Part shown: one piece after another, positions 23,610 to 32,694 of the stretch | How positions within the stretch are numbered: the first letter of the stretch is position 1 | Layout: every line of letters begins with the position of its first letter | From: Cunninghamia lanceolata | Taxonomy: Eukaryota; Streptophyta; Pinopsida; Cupressales; Cupressaceae | Assembly: GCA_027924645.1 (NCBI GenBank) | Contig: BSBN01000233.1 | Coordinates: forward strand, 9,194,501-9,258,500 | DNA: 64,000 nucleotides | Direction of reading: 5' to 3' | The notes under the pieces: model-generated | The model's database searches: none | What the model was told of the DNA's origin: nothing | What the model saw: the letters and a program-made list of their open reading frames with translations, nothing else | Translations under genes and position numbers: made by a program

Positions 23610-23785
23610 AGAAATGACTCATGATGTCATCGTCATATTATGTGAACATGATCATGTTTAGAAAATATCCTGTCACAGTGTAAATGTGATGATGATGTCA
23701 TCGTCATGTTATGCGAACATGATCATGTTTAGAAAATATCCTGTCGCAGTGTAAATGTGATGATGATGTCATCATCATGTTTGTT
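23610..23785. repeat. 71-bp tandem repeat in B's U3
   Basis: Two full units and a partial third: GAACATGATCATGTTTAG begins at 23644 and again at 23715, each followed by AAAATATCCTGTC, CAGTGTAAATGTG and a GATGATGTCATC block. Each unit contains the 14-bp palindrome AACATGATCATGTT. The right LTR has the same arrangement near 44930-45065. U3 tandem repeats commonly act as enhancers in LTR elements. Confidence 0.7.
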
Positions 23786-24350
23786 TCTTCATTTATCTGA
23801 TTTGGATGGCATCATCAGGATATTTGCATAGGGTGATATTTCACGTCAGGAGGATATTTTGAAATATAAGGTTACATTCAAAAACATGACGCTTGCGATA
23901 TATAGGACTGTTTGACGGGGAAGACTCATTACCATTTAAAGTTGACGTCCGGATATTTGGGCCGCATGACTTATCGGGGGATGTTTCAAATATGATGATG
24001 ATCTTCGACAACATGACTGGGGTTATGAAATATGATCCTCCTGTGAATATCAGGTTTGACCCAAACTTTGACTGTTCATAACTTTCATGCCCTGAGGAAT
24101 ATCAGGATGATGTAAAAGGCAAACCTGCATGGAATTTAACGCTCTTTCAAAATATGAGGTCATAAAAAAGAAATGCAAATTTTGACAAATTGACCTCATG
24201 ATGATGACTTACCTCACCCTAGTTCTACATGATGATGCACATGACTTACTTTTACCAAACCGCCAGAAAGTAGACAACACAAGCCAGGCCAAAAAGTTGG
24301 GTCCCTGTTTTGCCAAGTCAAAATGGGGCGTGTTGTATAACCACACAACA

Positions 24351-24362
24351 ACTTGCCACCAA
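24351..24362 (-). promoter_or_regulatory. Element B polypurine-like tract
   Basis: The minus strand reads TTGGTGGCAAGT directly before the LTR terminus TGTTGTGTGG. It is shorter and less pure than E's tract, but the same sequence sits at the matching place in C (39770-39781). Confidence 0.5.
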
Positions 24363-24610
24363 TGAAAACAAACAAATTCTAATGATTCAAGTGATGTGAT
24401 CACATTCATCTATAGTATTCTAATTCTATCTAAGCATAGGCATCATAATCTTTTGAATGATAAAAATTCATCATGGTAACAATGCTTAACAAAGGATCAA
24501 GTGTGTGCATATGATTAATTATCCTCATCTTGAAAGCAAGTTGAAAACATAAGTAACTGGTGTTAAACTACATAGTTGGAGATCATCCCACATAGCCAAC
24601 CTGGATAGAG

Positions 24611-24646
24611 CCTTGCTGCCAGTAGGCGTCTATAGCCCCGGCAAGG
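24611..24646 (-). other. Predicted RNA hairpin 1 in B 3' UTR
   Basis: CCTTGC (24611-24616) pairs with GCAAGG (24641-24646); GGC and GCC inside the loop could extend the stem. The same arms are present in C at 40028-40033 and 40058-40063. It shares the core GGCGTCTATAGCC with hairpin 2, so the two arose by duplication. Confidence 0.5.
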
Positions 24647-24663
24647 TTATCTATACAATCTCC

Positions 24664-24717
24664 CTAAGTAGAGCCCCACTGCCAGCAGGCATCTATAGCC
24701 CTGGTAGAGTTACTTAG
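24664..24717 (-). other. Predicted RNA hairpin 2 in B 3' UTR
   Basis: CTAAGTA (24664-24670) pairs with TACTTAG (24711-24717), with an inner CCAG/CTGG pairing around GGCATCTATAGCC. In C both outer arms are intact (40081-40087 and 40128-40134), while the inner stem has changed. Confidence 0.5.
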
Positions 24718-25190
24718 ATGGCCTAATTTTATTTCTTTTCTGATTTTCTCTTTAAAATTTATATCTGATATCATCATGTCAGTTCATTTGTACAAGGTAC
24801 AGTCACTTGCAGCTTTAGGTTGGAGATTGTATTGGTAGCAAGGGAGTCCCTTTAGATTTTTCACTTAACACCTATACTTGTGTGTTCAACGAACCCAAGG
24901 CTGTTAGGTGTTTCATTGTGATTGATTCACTTTAACCAAAGAAAAGGCACCCTGATGAAAAGATATCACAAACTTGATCATGAATACTTCTTAGAATGAA
25001 TCATAACCTATGTCTAAATGTGATCTCATCATTTGAATCTTAACAATTCATCTATTTTCTGGGGTGATGAAGTACATCATCTTCACTTACCAAAACAAAA
25101 CTCAACAAAAAAACAAAACAAGACAAAAGACCACTATACAAACAACTATACAAATGTACAATATGATACATATGACTGTCATGGAGTTAC

Positions 25191-26636
25191 TCAGGCCTGG
25201 AAATAATGCTTGAGGAACTGTCCATTGACTGGCAATGGGACATCCTCACCTGTCAAGTTCTTAAGGCTATAAGTACTATCTCCTAGTATCTCAAAAATTT
25301 GAAAGGGACCTATCCATAATCTATCAAACTTGCCATGGTCACCTTTCTTCTCATGGGCTTTATCCCACATCAGGACCAAATCAGATATCCTGAAAGCTTT
25401 AACTCTGGCTCTCTTGTCAAACCAGCATTTGACAACAGCCTGATGTTTTGCAAATTGGTCAATTGCTTGACTCCTTCTTTCTTCCAGGTGCATCAACTGA
25501 AGCAACCTGACCTCTTGCTTATTGTCAATGCCTAGGTATTCTTGGGCAAACTGCAGAGTAGGAATTTTTAAGTTCATAGGGAGGATAGGATATACCCCAT
25601 ATACTAGTTGGAAAGGTGAGTTTCCTAATGCAATTTTTATTCTAGTTCTATCGACCCATAAGGCATACTTTAGAAATGAATTCCATTCTCTAGGGTTTTT
25701 CTCTATCAATTTTCTTATGATATTCAGTAAATTCTTATTGGTGGATTCTGCTAATCCATTCCCTTGGGGATAGTAGTTGGATGAAAACTTAAGTATGATC
25801 CCATGATCAAAAGCCCAACTTGACAATTTAGTTGAAGTGAAAGCAGAACCATTATCACTTACCAATGCATAAGGAATTCCATACCTGGTGACAATATTGC
25901 TCTCCAAAAATTTAATGACATCATCTGCAGTACAAGTCTTGCTGCTAACAGCTTTAGTCCATCTAGCACAATAGTCAGTAATTGTTAGGACATACCTATG
26001 ACCTGAGGAGGATGGAGGATTGATTGGTCCTATGAAGTCCATGCCCCATTGTGCAAATGGGCGTTCTTCCATCACTGGCTGCAAGGGTTTTGTAGCATAC
26101 TTCTCTCTGTTGGCAGCAACCTGGCAAACATGACAACATTTAACATGATCAGCTGTGTCTTTAAAGATTGTAGGCCAGTAATATCCTGCCCTGAGGATTG
26201 CATGTGTTGTGGCCAATGCTGATCCATGTGCCGTTCCAAACTTATCATGTAATTCTGACAGGACCTTATTTTCTTCTAGCTTTTCTAAGCATCTCAGGTA
26301 TATTCCTTCATAATTCTTCTTGAATAAGGTTCCTCCCTTCATCATGCATTTTTGGGATCTTATCTTTAAGGCTCTTCTCTGTGAAGCTTGCATTCTTGAT
26401 GGACATCTTCCAGTGATCAGGATGTGCCTGATATCTGAATACCACTCTTTATTGTCTTTCTCATTGATCACATATTGTTGACTAGTGATGTTTAGGTCAA
26501 TTTCAGATATCATTTGACTCAGAGCTTGTCCTCTTACCAGCTTCATTGGTGTAATTTCTATGTCACACTCTTGTAATACAGTAATCCATTTATCTCTTTT
26601 CTCACCAGGCTCACTTTGCATCAGTAGCATCTTCAC
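25191..26636 (-). CDS. Element B integrase (with end of RNase H)
   Basis: This is a 481-codon open frame, in fact the 3' part of the polyprotein; the nominal start is internal. Its first ~80 residues finish the RT-linked RNase H/connection region. An HHCC-type zinc domain follows (LHDKFGTAHGSALATTHAI ... CCHVCQ). The catalytic core shows WGMDFIGP, LVSDNGSAF and GNGLAESTNKN, supplying the D, D and E residues. The C-terminal part (FDRLWIGPFQIFEILG...LKHYF) is the usual gypsy integrase tail; I see no chromodomain. The protein would insert the cDNA into chromatin. It is the best-preserved pol domain in the window. Confidence 0.85.
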   Translation of the reverse strand: MKMLLMQSEPGEKRDKWITVLQECDIEITPMKLVRGQALSQMISEIDLNITSQQYVINEKDNKEWYSDIRHILITGRCPSRMQASQRRALKIRSQKCMMKGGTLFKKNYEGIYLRCLEKLEENKVLSELHDKFGTAHGSALATTHAILRAGYYWPTIFKDTADHVKCCHVCQVAANREKYATKPLQPVMEERPFAQWGMDFIGPINPPSSSGHRYVLTITDYCARWTKAVSSKTCTADDVIKFLESNIVTRYGIPYALVSDNGSAFTSTKLSSWAFDHGIILKFSSNYYPQGNGLAESTNKNLLNIIRKLIEKNPREWNSFLKYALWVDRTRIKIALGNSPFQLVYGVYPILPMNLKIPTLQFAQEYLGIDNKQEVRLLQLMHLEERRSQAIDQFAKHQAVVKCWFDKRARVKAFRISDLVLMWDKAHEKKGDHGKFDRLWIGPFQIFEILGDSTYSLKNLTGEDVPLPVNGQFLKHYFQA

Positions 26637-27722
26637 TGCTGCATCTAGTACTACAGCAATTACTTTGCTTCTTAGTATGTAGTGTCTGAATTTCTTTCCT
26701 GCTCTGACTAATGCAAGTGCCTATCTCTCAACATCTACATATCTCAATTCAGTATCCCTGAAAGGACAGCTCATGAAAGTAATTGGTTTCTCTTCTTTTT
26801 CTTCATTTCTTTGAGTTAACACTGCTGTAGAAGTATGCTCTGAAGAAAATGAATAGATGTAGAAATCTTTTGTGTGGTCTAGACTGATGAGGACTGGAGC
26901 ATCCGATATGGCTTTCTTTATATCTTTGAATGCAGCCTTGGCCTCTGGTGTCCACTCAATTTGTGCATCTTTTTTCAACATAGCATTTAGTGGTCTGACA
27001 ATCTTAGCAAAGCCAGTGATGAACTTCCTCACAAAGTTTATCTTACCAAAGTAAGACTTGAGTTCCTTTTTGCTTCCCGAAAGTTGTAGTTTCATAATAG
27101 ACTCCACCCTGTCAGGATCAATGATAATTCCATCTTCTGTGATCAGGTGGCCTAGTAACTTTCCCGTTGTTACACCAAATATGCACTTCTTGGGATTCAA
27201 AGATATTCCGTACTCTTCGCACTTCTTCAGTACACTTCTGAGATCAGCGACATGATTTCCCCTTTCCTTGGAGAATACTATCAAGTCGTCCATGTAGATG
27301 ACTATACATTTTCCTATTAAGCCTCTGAAGGCTATGTCCATTGCTCGCTAGAATGTAGCTCCAGCATTTATGAGGCCGAATGGCATACATCTATATGCAA
27401 ATATTCCCCACTTTGTAGTGAAGGCAGTTTTCAATCTATCAATTTTATCAACCATCACTTGGTTGTATCCTGAAAAGCCATCCAGGAAGGACATCATTTT
27501 AGCTCCATTTACAATCTGCAGAACTTCAACTAATGAGGGTAAAGGATAATTGTCCTTTTCGGATGCTCTGTTCAGATTCCTGAAATCTACACATAACCTG
27601 ATGTCTCCATTCTTTTTTCTAACTAGCACAAGATTTGCCACCCAAGTGGAGTGCCTGACAAGAAATATTATCCTGGCGTTTAACAATTTCTTGACTTCTT
27701 CAAGAATTATTGGTTCGAGCAA
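26637..27722 (-). pseudogene. Element B reverse transcriptase and degenerate RNase H
   Basis: The fingers and palm are readable: VLVRKKNGDIRLCVDFRNLN, SFLDGFSGYNQV, FGLINAGATF, then a stop at about 27345 where QRAMD is expected, then CIVIYMDDLIVFSK with the YMDD active site. The thumb and connection continue to PEAKAAFKDIKKAI. The linked RNase H reads DFYIYSFSSEHTSTAVLTQ: the first catalytic Asp normally seen here (as in DAS-x-x-A-x-G) is absent. A second stop lies near 26720 (VDVER then ALALVRAGKKFRHY). The protein would copy the element RNA to DNA; as it stands the frame is interrupted. Confidence 0.87.
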
Positions 27723-27743
27723 GGCATTGACTGGCCTTTGCTT

Positions 27744-28058
27744 CTATCTAAAAGGTTTAGCATCTGGCTTGAGAGGTATAGTATGAGTTATGACAGAGGT
27801 TTCATATGTCTTCAGCTCATCATAAGTCCATGCTATTACATGTATGTAGTCTTTGAGTGCCTGAGCTATTCCTTCTAACTCTTCTGATGTGCAAACCTTA
27901 CCTATCAGTACATTTTTCTTGCCTTCATCCTGTCCAATATTCACTTGTGAATACTGACCTCCATCTGCCTTTGGCAGATCTTTCTGTTTAAGCATACTAT
28001 CCAAATCAAAGGCTTTTTCTAATTCAATCATACCTTTGGGGATCTTATTGCTAGGCAA
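27744..28058 (-). pseudogene. Element B segment preceding RT
   Basis: A 104-codon frame (IPKGMIELEKAFDLDSML ... EGIAQALKDYIHVIAWTYDE) matches the usual gypsy lead-in to RT: an acidic linker followed by the F/IAWTYDEL box before the RT fingers. A stop separates it from RT near 27743. Confidence 0.7.
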
Positions 28059-28079
28059 TTCTAATATTTCATCTTCTTC

Positions 28080-28860
28080 CTAGACATGATCTTCCATACC
28101 GTTCTCATCTATAATCTGAGCTTCAAATGTGTCTCTATTTGAAATGAAGTCCAGAATGTGTTGATCATCATCAAACACCTGGAGGTTAGTCACATTATCA
28201 GGTACTGAAGGTACTGACACCAGTTCTACTGAAAATCTCTTCAGACCTGATATAGATAGTGGCTCCAATGTACTGGCAGCTTGGGCAAGTGCATCTGCCC
28301 TATGGTTTTACTCTTTGGGTACATGGGTGATATTAAAGGTGTCAAAATCCTCGATCAGGTCCCACACCCGATGTCTGTAATTGGATAACTTTTTGTAGTT
28401 ACATGAGTAAACTCCTCTTACTTGCCTCACAACTAGTTCTGAATCTCCAAAGACATGCAGGATCTTTACTTTCTTCTTATGAGCAAACAGTATCCCGTGA
28501 ATTAGAGCTTCATACTCTGTTACATTGTTAGTGCAGGGGAACTGTAATCTATAAGCTGCTAGATAAGATTTTCCAGTTGGATCAATGAGATCAATTCCTA
28601 TCCCAGTACCTTGCTTGGATTTGGATCCATCAACCCTTAGTATCCAAGGTTTATCCTCAACAGGACATTTAGCTGAGCTTTCTTTCTTCTTTGCAGCTCT
28701 AGCTGCTGCTTCGCCTGATATCCATTTTAACTTAGGGATGTCATCATTCTCCAGTTTCTTCTTTCTTTTTTCTCGTGAGTCTGATGGTTTTTCTATTTTC
28801 TCTTTCACTTCAGCAGGAGAATGATCTTCAGAATCTGCAGCTGCATGCTTTTTCAAAATG
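28080..28860 (-). pseudogene. Archaeal-type RNase H of element B, placed before RT
   Basis: Minus-strand sequence shows all four acidic catalytic positions: WILRVDGSKSKQGTG (D), NVTEYEALIHGIL (E), HVFGDSELVVRQV (D), and, after a stop near 28307, NHRADALAQAASTL (D). This is the archaeal-type RNase H found in plant Tat elements, which degrades RNA in the RNA/DNA hybrid. In Tat it normally lies between the RT-linked RNase H and integrase; here it precedes RT, fused downstream of a zinc-knuckle-like module. RT's own RNase H has lost its first Asp, so this copy probably supplied the activity. Segment 28080-28268 continues the same frame after the stop. Confidence 0.8.
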
Positions 28861-28865
28861 TGTAA

Positions 28866-28916
28866 ACATAGTGAGCAAGTTGTTTCTGAGTGAGGTGCCT
28901 CGTGCAACCTACACCA
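28866..28916 (-). other. Zinc-knuckle-like module 2 of B (CHHCC)
   Basis: WCRLHEAPHSETTCSLC gives the spacing C-x2-H-x3-H-x4-C-x2-C. It sits in a 259-codon frame (28308-29087) just N-terminal of the archaeal-type RNase H, preceded by a helical segment (FKEFLVKEIEKM). Compared with the gag CHHC knuckle it has one residue fewer between the histidines and an added C-x2-C. Confidence 0.65.
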
Positions 28917-29096
28917 ACCTTTAATTAAAACTTCCTGAGGAGATTTATGCTGTTGTGTCATCTTCTCTATTTCTTTTACTAGAAATTCTTTGAACTTAGT
29001 CAGGTCACTACCTTTGTCTTCATCGAACAATTCATAATCGGGTTCCATAAAGCAATCACTACTAGGAGTGATCTTTTCTTTCCTCACATCATTTAT

Positions 29097-29708
29097 CTAA
29101 TCAGACACCAGAACTTCTTCTATTCTCAGGATATGATCTTCATCATGATCTGTCAGCTCCTCTATTCCTACGGAAGACAGATAAGAATTAGTATCATCGT
29201 CATCATCATCAGATGTAGCATTTACCTCAGAATATGATGATGATGCCTCACTGCATGTCTGCTCCAGCATCATCATATCTAAGCAAGTTTCACAAGGCTT
29301 TTCTGAGTGTGCTTCATCGTGTAACCTGCACCATCCATCAATTAAAATATCATTAGCAGGTATATTTAACAATTGACAACGTTTTACTTGATTAGATAGA
29401 TGCGTCTCAAAGTCTCTGAAGCGATCTATTTCATTCTCATTATGAGGATTATTATCAGGTTCTACGACTGGCATATCCTCCTGATGATCATCATCATGAT
29501 GATAATGAAAGTCAAGCATCAGGATCTCTTCTATTTTGACAGTCTGTGGCTTGATGCGGTAAACTCCAAGTTTGACGTCTATGTACATGATCTCATTTGT
29601 TCTGTTGTACTCGGTGATCATATGCTTCATTCTCGGCTCAGCATCAATCCTGATCTGATTAGGTATACCCTTCCATGGCAACCACATGTGACTGAAATCT
29701 GTAGACAT
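29097..29708 (-). pseudogene. Element B extra pol segment with CHHCC module 1
   Basis: The first ~60 residues (DFSHMWLPWKGIPNQIRIDAE) are the end of the usual gypsy protease region. Then comes a novel part: a helical stretch (RFRDFETHLSNQVKRCQLLN), the module WCRLHDEAHSEKPCETC (29283-29333), and an acidic tail with a run of six aspartates. The layout mirrors the next segment (28308-29087), so the two probably arose by duplication. No enzyme activity is suggested; RNA or protein binding is the best guess. A stop near 29096 separates the two. Confidence 0.65.
29283..29333 (-). other. Zinc-knuckle-like module 1 of B (CHHCC)
   Basis: WCRLHDEAHSEKPCETC, spacing C-x2-H-x3-H-x4-C-x2-C. It is very close to the copy in C (WCRLHDEEHSERDCYPC), and the upstream residues also correspond (CQLLNIPANDILIDG against CSQILGLPIDDVLIES). 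Confidence 0.65.
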
Positions 29709-30716
29709 ATATCTGTTAAGTGTTTTGGACCAATCTCAGCTAAGCAACATCCCATAAGTGTCAGGTATGTCAACTACCTGAATATCAATGTAATACTAGA
29801 TTCTAGGATCAGATGCTAGTTGCATGTGGATATGAGTTAGCTCTCTTACTACACTTACTTCTGTTTTGTCTAGCTATGTCACCTTTTTTAGGGATTTAGC
29901 AGGATGTAGTCCTAAGGCATTACATATTGACAAGGGCATAACTTTCGTGGAGGCCCCTAAATCAACCAGACAATTGTGCAGGTTCTTGCTGAACATTCTT
30001 ATGGTGAGGAGGAACAGAGGTGACTCAATTTTATCCCTATACAAGGTCATGTGAGAGGTTTCAGCAGCATGGAATGTAGCTAACGCTTTAGGCTTAACAG
30101 TATTATCCCTGGTAGCATGATCTTTGCCACTAGATTGACTTGAAAGATGGCCATCCTCTTTAGGAGCAGAATCATCTAGTGACTTCATGAATGCTTTTTT
30201 GATTGTAGGAGTTTTTAGTAACTTAGACAGGGACAGGCTGATCTTAATTTTCTTCATTTCATCCGCCAGATAGCTGACTAACTTGTCAGATTCATGAGGT
30301 GCATTTACAACCTTTGATCCTGTGTTCTGGGGTGACAAGTACTGAGCATTTACTTTGGGGAACCCAGGGTTATTGCTAGCTTTAGGATCAGGAGGTGTGT
30401 TGAAATTATTTGGAGGTAGAGATGATGTCAATGGACCAGCAGGTCTGTTAGCATTACTCCTCAAGTTATAATTATGCTTACCAGGATATTGCTGCTGATA
30501 TGCATGTACTTCGTCATGTTCTCTTGTAGGCTCATTTTCATCCTCAAAGGGGAAAACATAATTTGTTTCAAAAGTTAAAGCAGATTCCTCACATACCTGG
30601 TTATAACTCTGATGAGGTTGATTAGTATAGGCTTCTAGCACAAAAGCTGAGTCATATCCACAAGGAACAATCTCATTTCCTTCTGCATGAGGTAGATTTC
30701 TAGAAGTGTTAGACAC
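29709..30716 (-). pseudogene. Element B protease region
   Basis: The aspartic protease signature is LHNCLVDLGASTKVMPLSIC, with the catalytic D-L-G-A-S near 29949-29963. It is followed after stops by IDIQVVDIPDTYGMLLS, the conserved downstream part of gypsy proteases in plants. The first ~230 residues of the 280-codon frame are a low-complexity gag-protease linker. The enzyme would cleave the polyprotein. Stops near 29873, 29795 and 29740 break the frame. Confidence 0.78.
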
Positions 30717-30755
30717 TTCAGTCTGAAAGATGCTAGCAGTAATTCTAAATTGTGG

Positions 30756-32192
30756 ACAGTCGAATTCTACATGTGCATTTGTATTGTGGATCCTACACCA
30801 ATTAGTAAGGGCTGCCTCAGCAAGATTGACTCTAGTAGTCTATTTGGCTTCACCAGGAGGCTGATTGTCCAGGGGTGATGGTAATGAGCCATTATTTGGC
30901 CTAGAGTTCCATACTCTAGGCTGTCTCTGAGGATTATTGTTATTTCCACCATTATTGTTGAAATTGTTGGTGTTATATCCTCTGTCAGGATAATTTGGTC
31001 TATCATTGGAATAATTTCTATTCTGGTTTGACTGGGAATAAAAACTTTGATTTCTCAAATGTGTTACTTCTGTGGTGAGTTTCCTCAATTGAGCAGAGAT
31101 TTCTTTGATTTCCTCCTTTTCTTCTTGAGCTTTGGCCACCACATTTTTAGTCTGAGGCTTGAAGAAAGAGGATCCATGGTTATTATTGGATAGATTAGTA
31201 CCCTGAGGTGTCTGAGCATGTGCAGGATATTGCGGCAATTAGCCATTTCCATTAGGAGGGGGCATAATGCTCAGTGGAGGTACTTACAAAGGTGCAGGCA
31301 TGACTGCTGGAGGTATCACTGCTCCATTAGGATATTGTGTAGGATACTGTGCAGAATATGATGCAAGATATTGTGAATGCATGCCAGGCAAGGTAGGAAA
31401 TACCATATTTGGAGTAGGAGCAGGTATCAACTGCTGATTTACCTGTATGGCTTCTTGAAAAGATAAGGCTAAAGTTGTGATTTAGGGATGCGTTCTCCTT
31501 ATGAACATGGAGGTCAAAGGATCTAAAGCTGAATAGTAAATGCTCCTAGCAGCTTCGTCAGACATAGTATAAGGAGTGACCACTCTGGACAACATTTTCT
31601 GAAACCTAGCATTGAAATTGGCGATAGGCTCATTTTCAAATCTCTTGATAGTGGCAAATAAATGATAGTTTATTGAGGGGTCAACAAGAACCTTGAATCT
31701 ATCAAGAAAAGCTTTTTCTAATAAGGCCCAGGAATCAATGAAACCCTGACCAAGACTAATGAACCAATTATAAGCCTCTTCTCCTAAGGAAAAAGGAAAT
31801 AATCTGCACACCACATCTTGATGTTCTATTCTAGCTCTGCAGCAAGCTTCCTTAAAAGTTCTGATATGATCTTCAACATCTTGGTAAGGATGATATTTTG
31901 GACAAAGTTTGTCTGGATTCTTTGGTAACTCATGATATGTATTAAAGGTCAAAGGTGACTCTGCTGTGAAGAAAGACATTGCAACCAGAGGAGGTTGAGC
32001 CGGTGGTACAGCTGGCTGAGGTTGAACTAAAGGCATGCCCTGAGGTTGAAAAGGAGGTGTCACAGATATCCCAAAAGGTATTTGTAAACCAACAGGAGTT
32101 ACAAGAGGAGGTTCTGGTGAAGCCTCTAATGCACTAAACCCTGGAGTATGATGAATGTCTACAGTCCTAGGTCTGAAACCTCTAACAGGCAA
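30756..32192 (-). pseudogene. Element B gag (capsid and CHHC knuckle)
   Basis: The capsid is in 31482-32192: NPDKLCPKYHPYQDVEDHIR, RLFPFSLGEEAYNWFISL, LDRFKVLVDPSINY, FNARFQKMLSRVV, the retrotransposon gag fold of Ty3/gypsy. A stop-broken P/G-rich part follows, then an Asn-rich linker (30840-31238) and the knuckle WCRIHNTNAHVEFDC at 30756-30800 (C-x2-H-x4-H-x4-C), the CHHC form common in plant gypsy gag. The true start is upstream of 32192: coding continues in frame to a stop near 32250, and the initiating ATG is not identified. The protein would form the particle and bind genomic RNA. Confidence 0.82.
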
Positions 32193-32671
32193 TTCTTCAA
32201 AAATTCCACTAGGTCTAGACCTGGTATTTATCTTGTGAGCCAGGATTTCTTAATTTTGAGGCAAATTGGCTAAAACTTTGCAAATATTAGCTGGATTTCA
32301 CCAGGGAAGGTGATATTTGCGGTCAGATGGCTGATCGGACTAGATATTTATGAAATATTTGCAACGATACTACAAATACGCAAGGATATTTGAAGTATAA
32401 TGACTCTTAACACGAGATCTTAATTTTCTAAGGCCAAAGCTTGAACAAATTTATGTATCTTTGGCTGATATTTGTGAATTCAGAATGATCTACTGTAAAG
32501 CTTGCAATATTTATGTGAGATCTGGAAATCTTTACATAGAATGAGCATATACGAGCTTTTTACAGTAAATATTTACGTAATATTTGAAATTCATAGACGA
32601 TCCGAGGTTACCTTACTCTCTGCATCATCAAACTTGAAAATGATGATGATGAGCGTGGTATTCTAGATCAT
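32193..32671 (-). other. Element B leader
   Basis: This is the 5' untranslated leader and probably the first gag codons, between the primer site and the readable capsid. No separate gene. ATATTTG words are frequent (ATATTTGCAA, AATATTTATG, ATATTTACG). Confidence 0.55.
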
Positions 32672-32689
32672 GCCCTCCTTCTACCGCCA
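32672..32689 (-). promoter_or_regulatory. Element B primer binding site
   Basis: The minus strand reads TGGCGGTAGAAGGAGGGC, five bases after the LTR terminus CCAACA. C has TGGCGCTAGAAGGAGGGC at the same place. TGGCG at the 5' side is the complement of a tRNA 3' CGCCA; I cannot assign the tRNA with confidence. Confidence 0.75.
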
Positions 32690-32694
32690 ATTTA

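Larger units (their letters stand above)
17495..24350 (-). repeat. Element B 3' LTR, intact, 6.86 kb
   Basis: It begins TGTTGGTCATGATG and ends ACCACACAACA. Minus-strand anatomy: U3 from 24350 with palindromes and a 71-bp tandem repeat, an apparent exon at 22974-23085, an intron, then a long coding region down to 18475, and about 1 kb of non-coding sequence (17495-18474) that would include the R/U5 end. The right LTR has the same order, so the coding region belongs to the LTR and is not an insertion in one copy. This is far longer than most plant LTRs (usually 0.3-5 kb). Confidence 0.9.
23086..24350 (-). promoter_or_regulatory. Element B U3/promoter region
   Basis: This is the upstream part of the LTR on the minus strand, dense in GATGATGTCATC-like near-palindromes. 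It contains a 30-bp perfect palindrome, a 71-bp tandem repeat, and a possible TATA box (CCTATATATC, at 23898-23907). The outer 100 bases are conserved with C's LTR (39660-39769). No ORF of note; the plus-strand frame at 23893-24081 is chance. Confidence 0.55.
24363..25190 (-). other. Element B 3' untranslated region
   Basis: This stretch between the integrase stop and the tract-like sequence has no ORF. About 500 bases of it are recognisably conserved in C (39850-40440), including two predicted hairpins listed separately and the block TCATTTGTACAAGGTA...GGTTGGAGATTGTATTGG. Retention in an element that has lost pol points to a cis-acting role. Confidence 0.6.
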
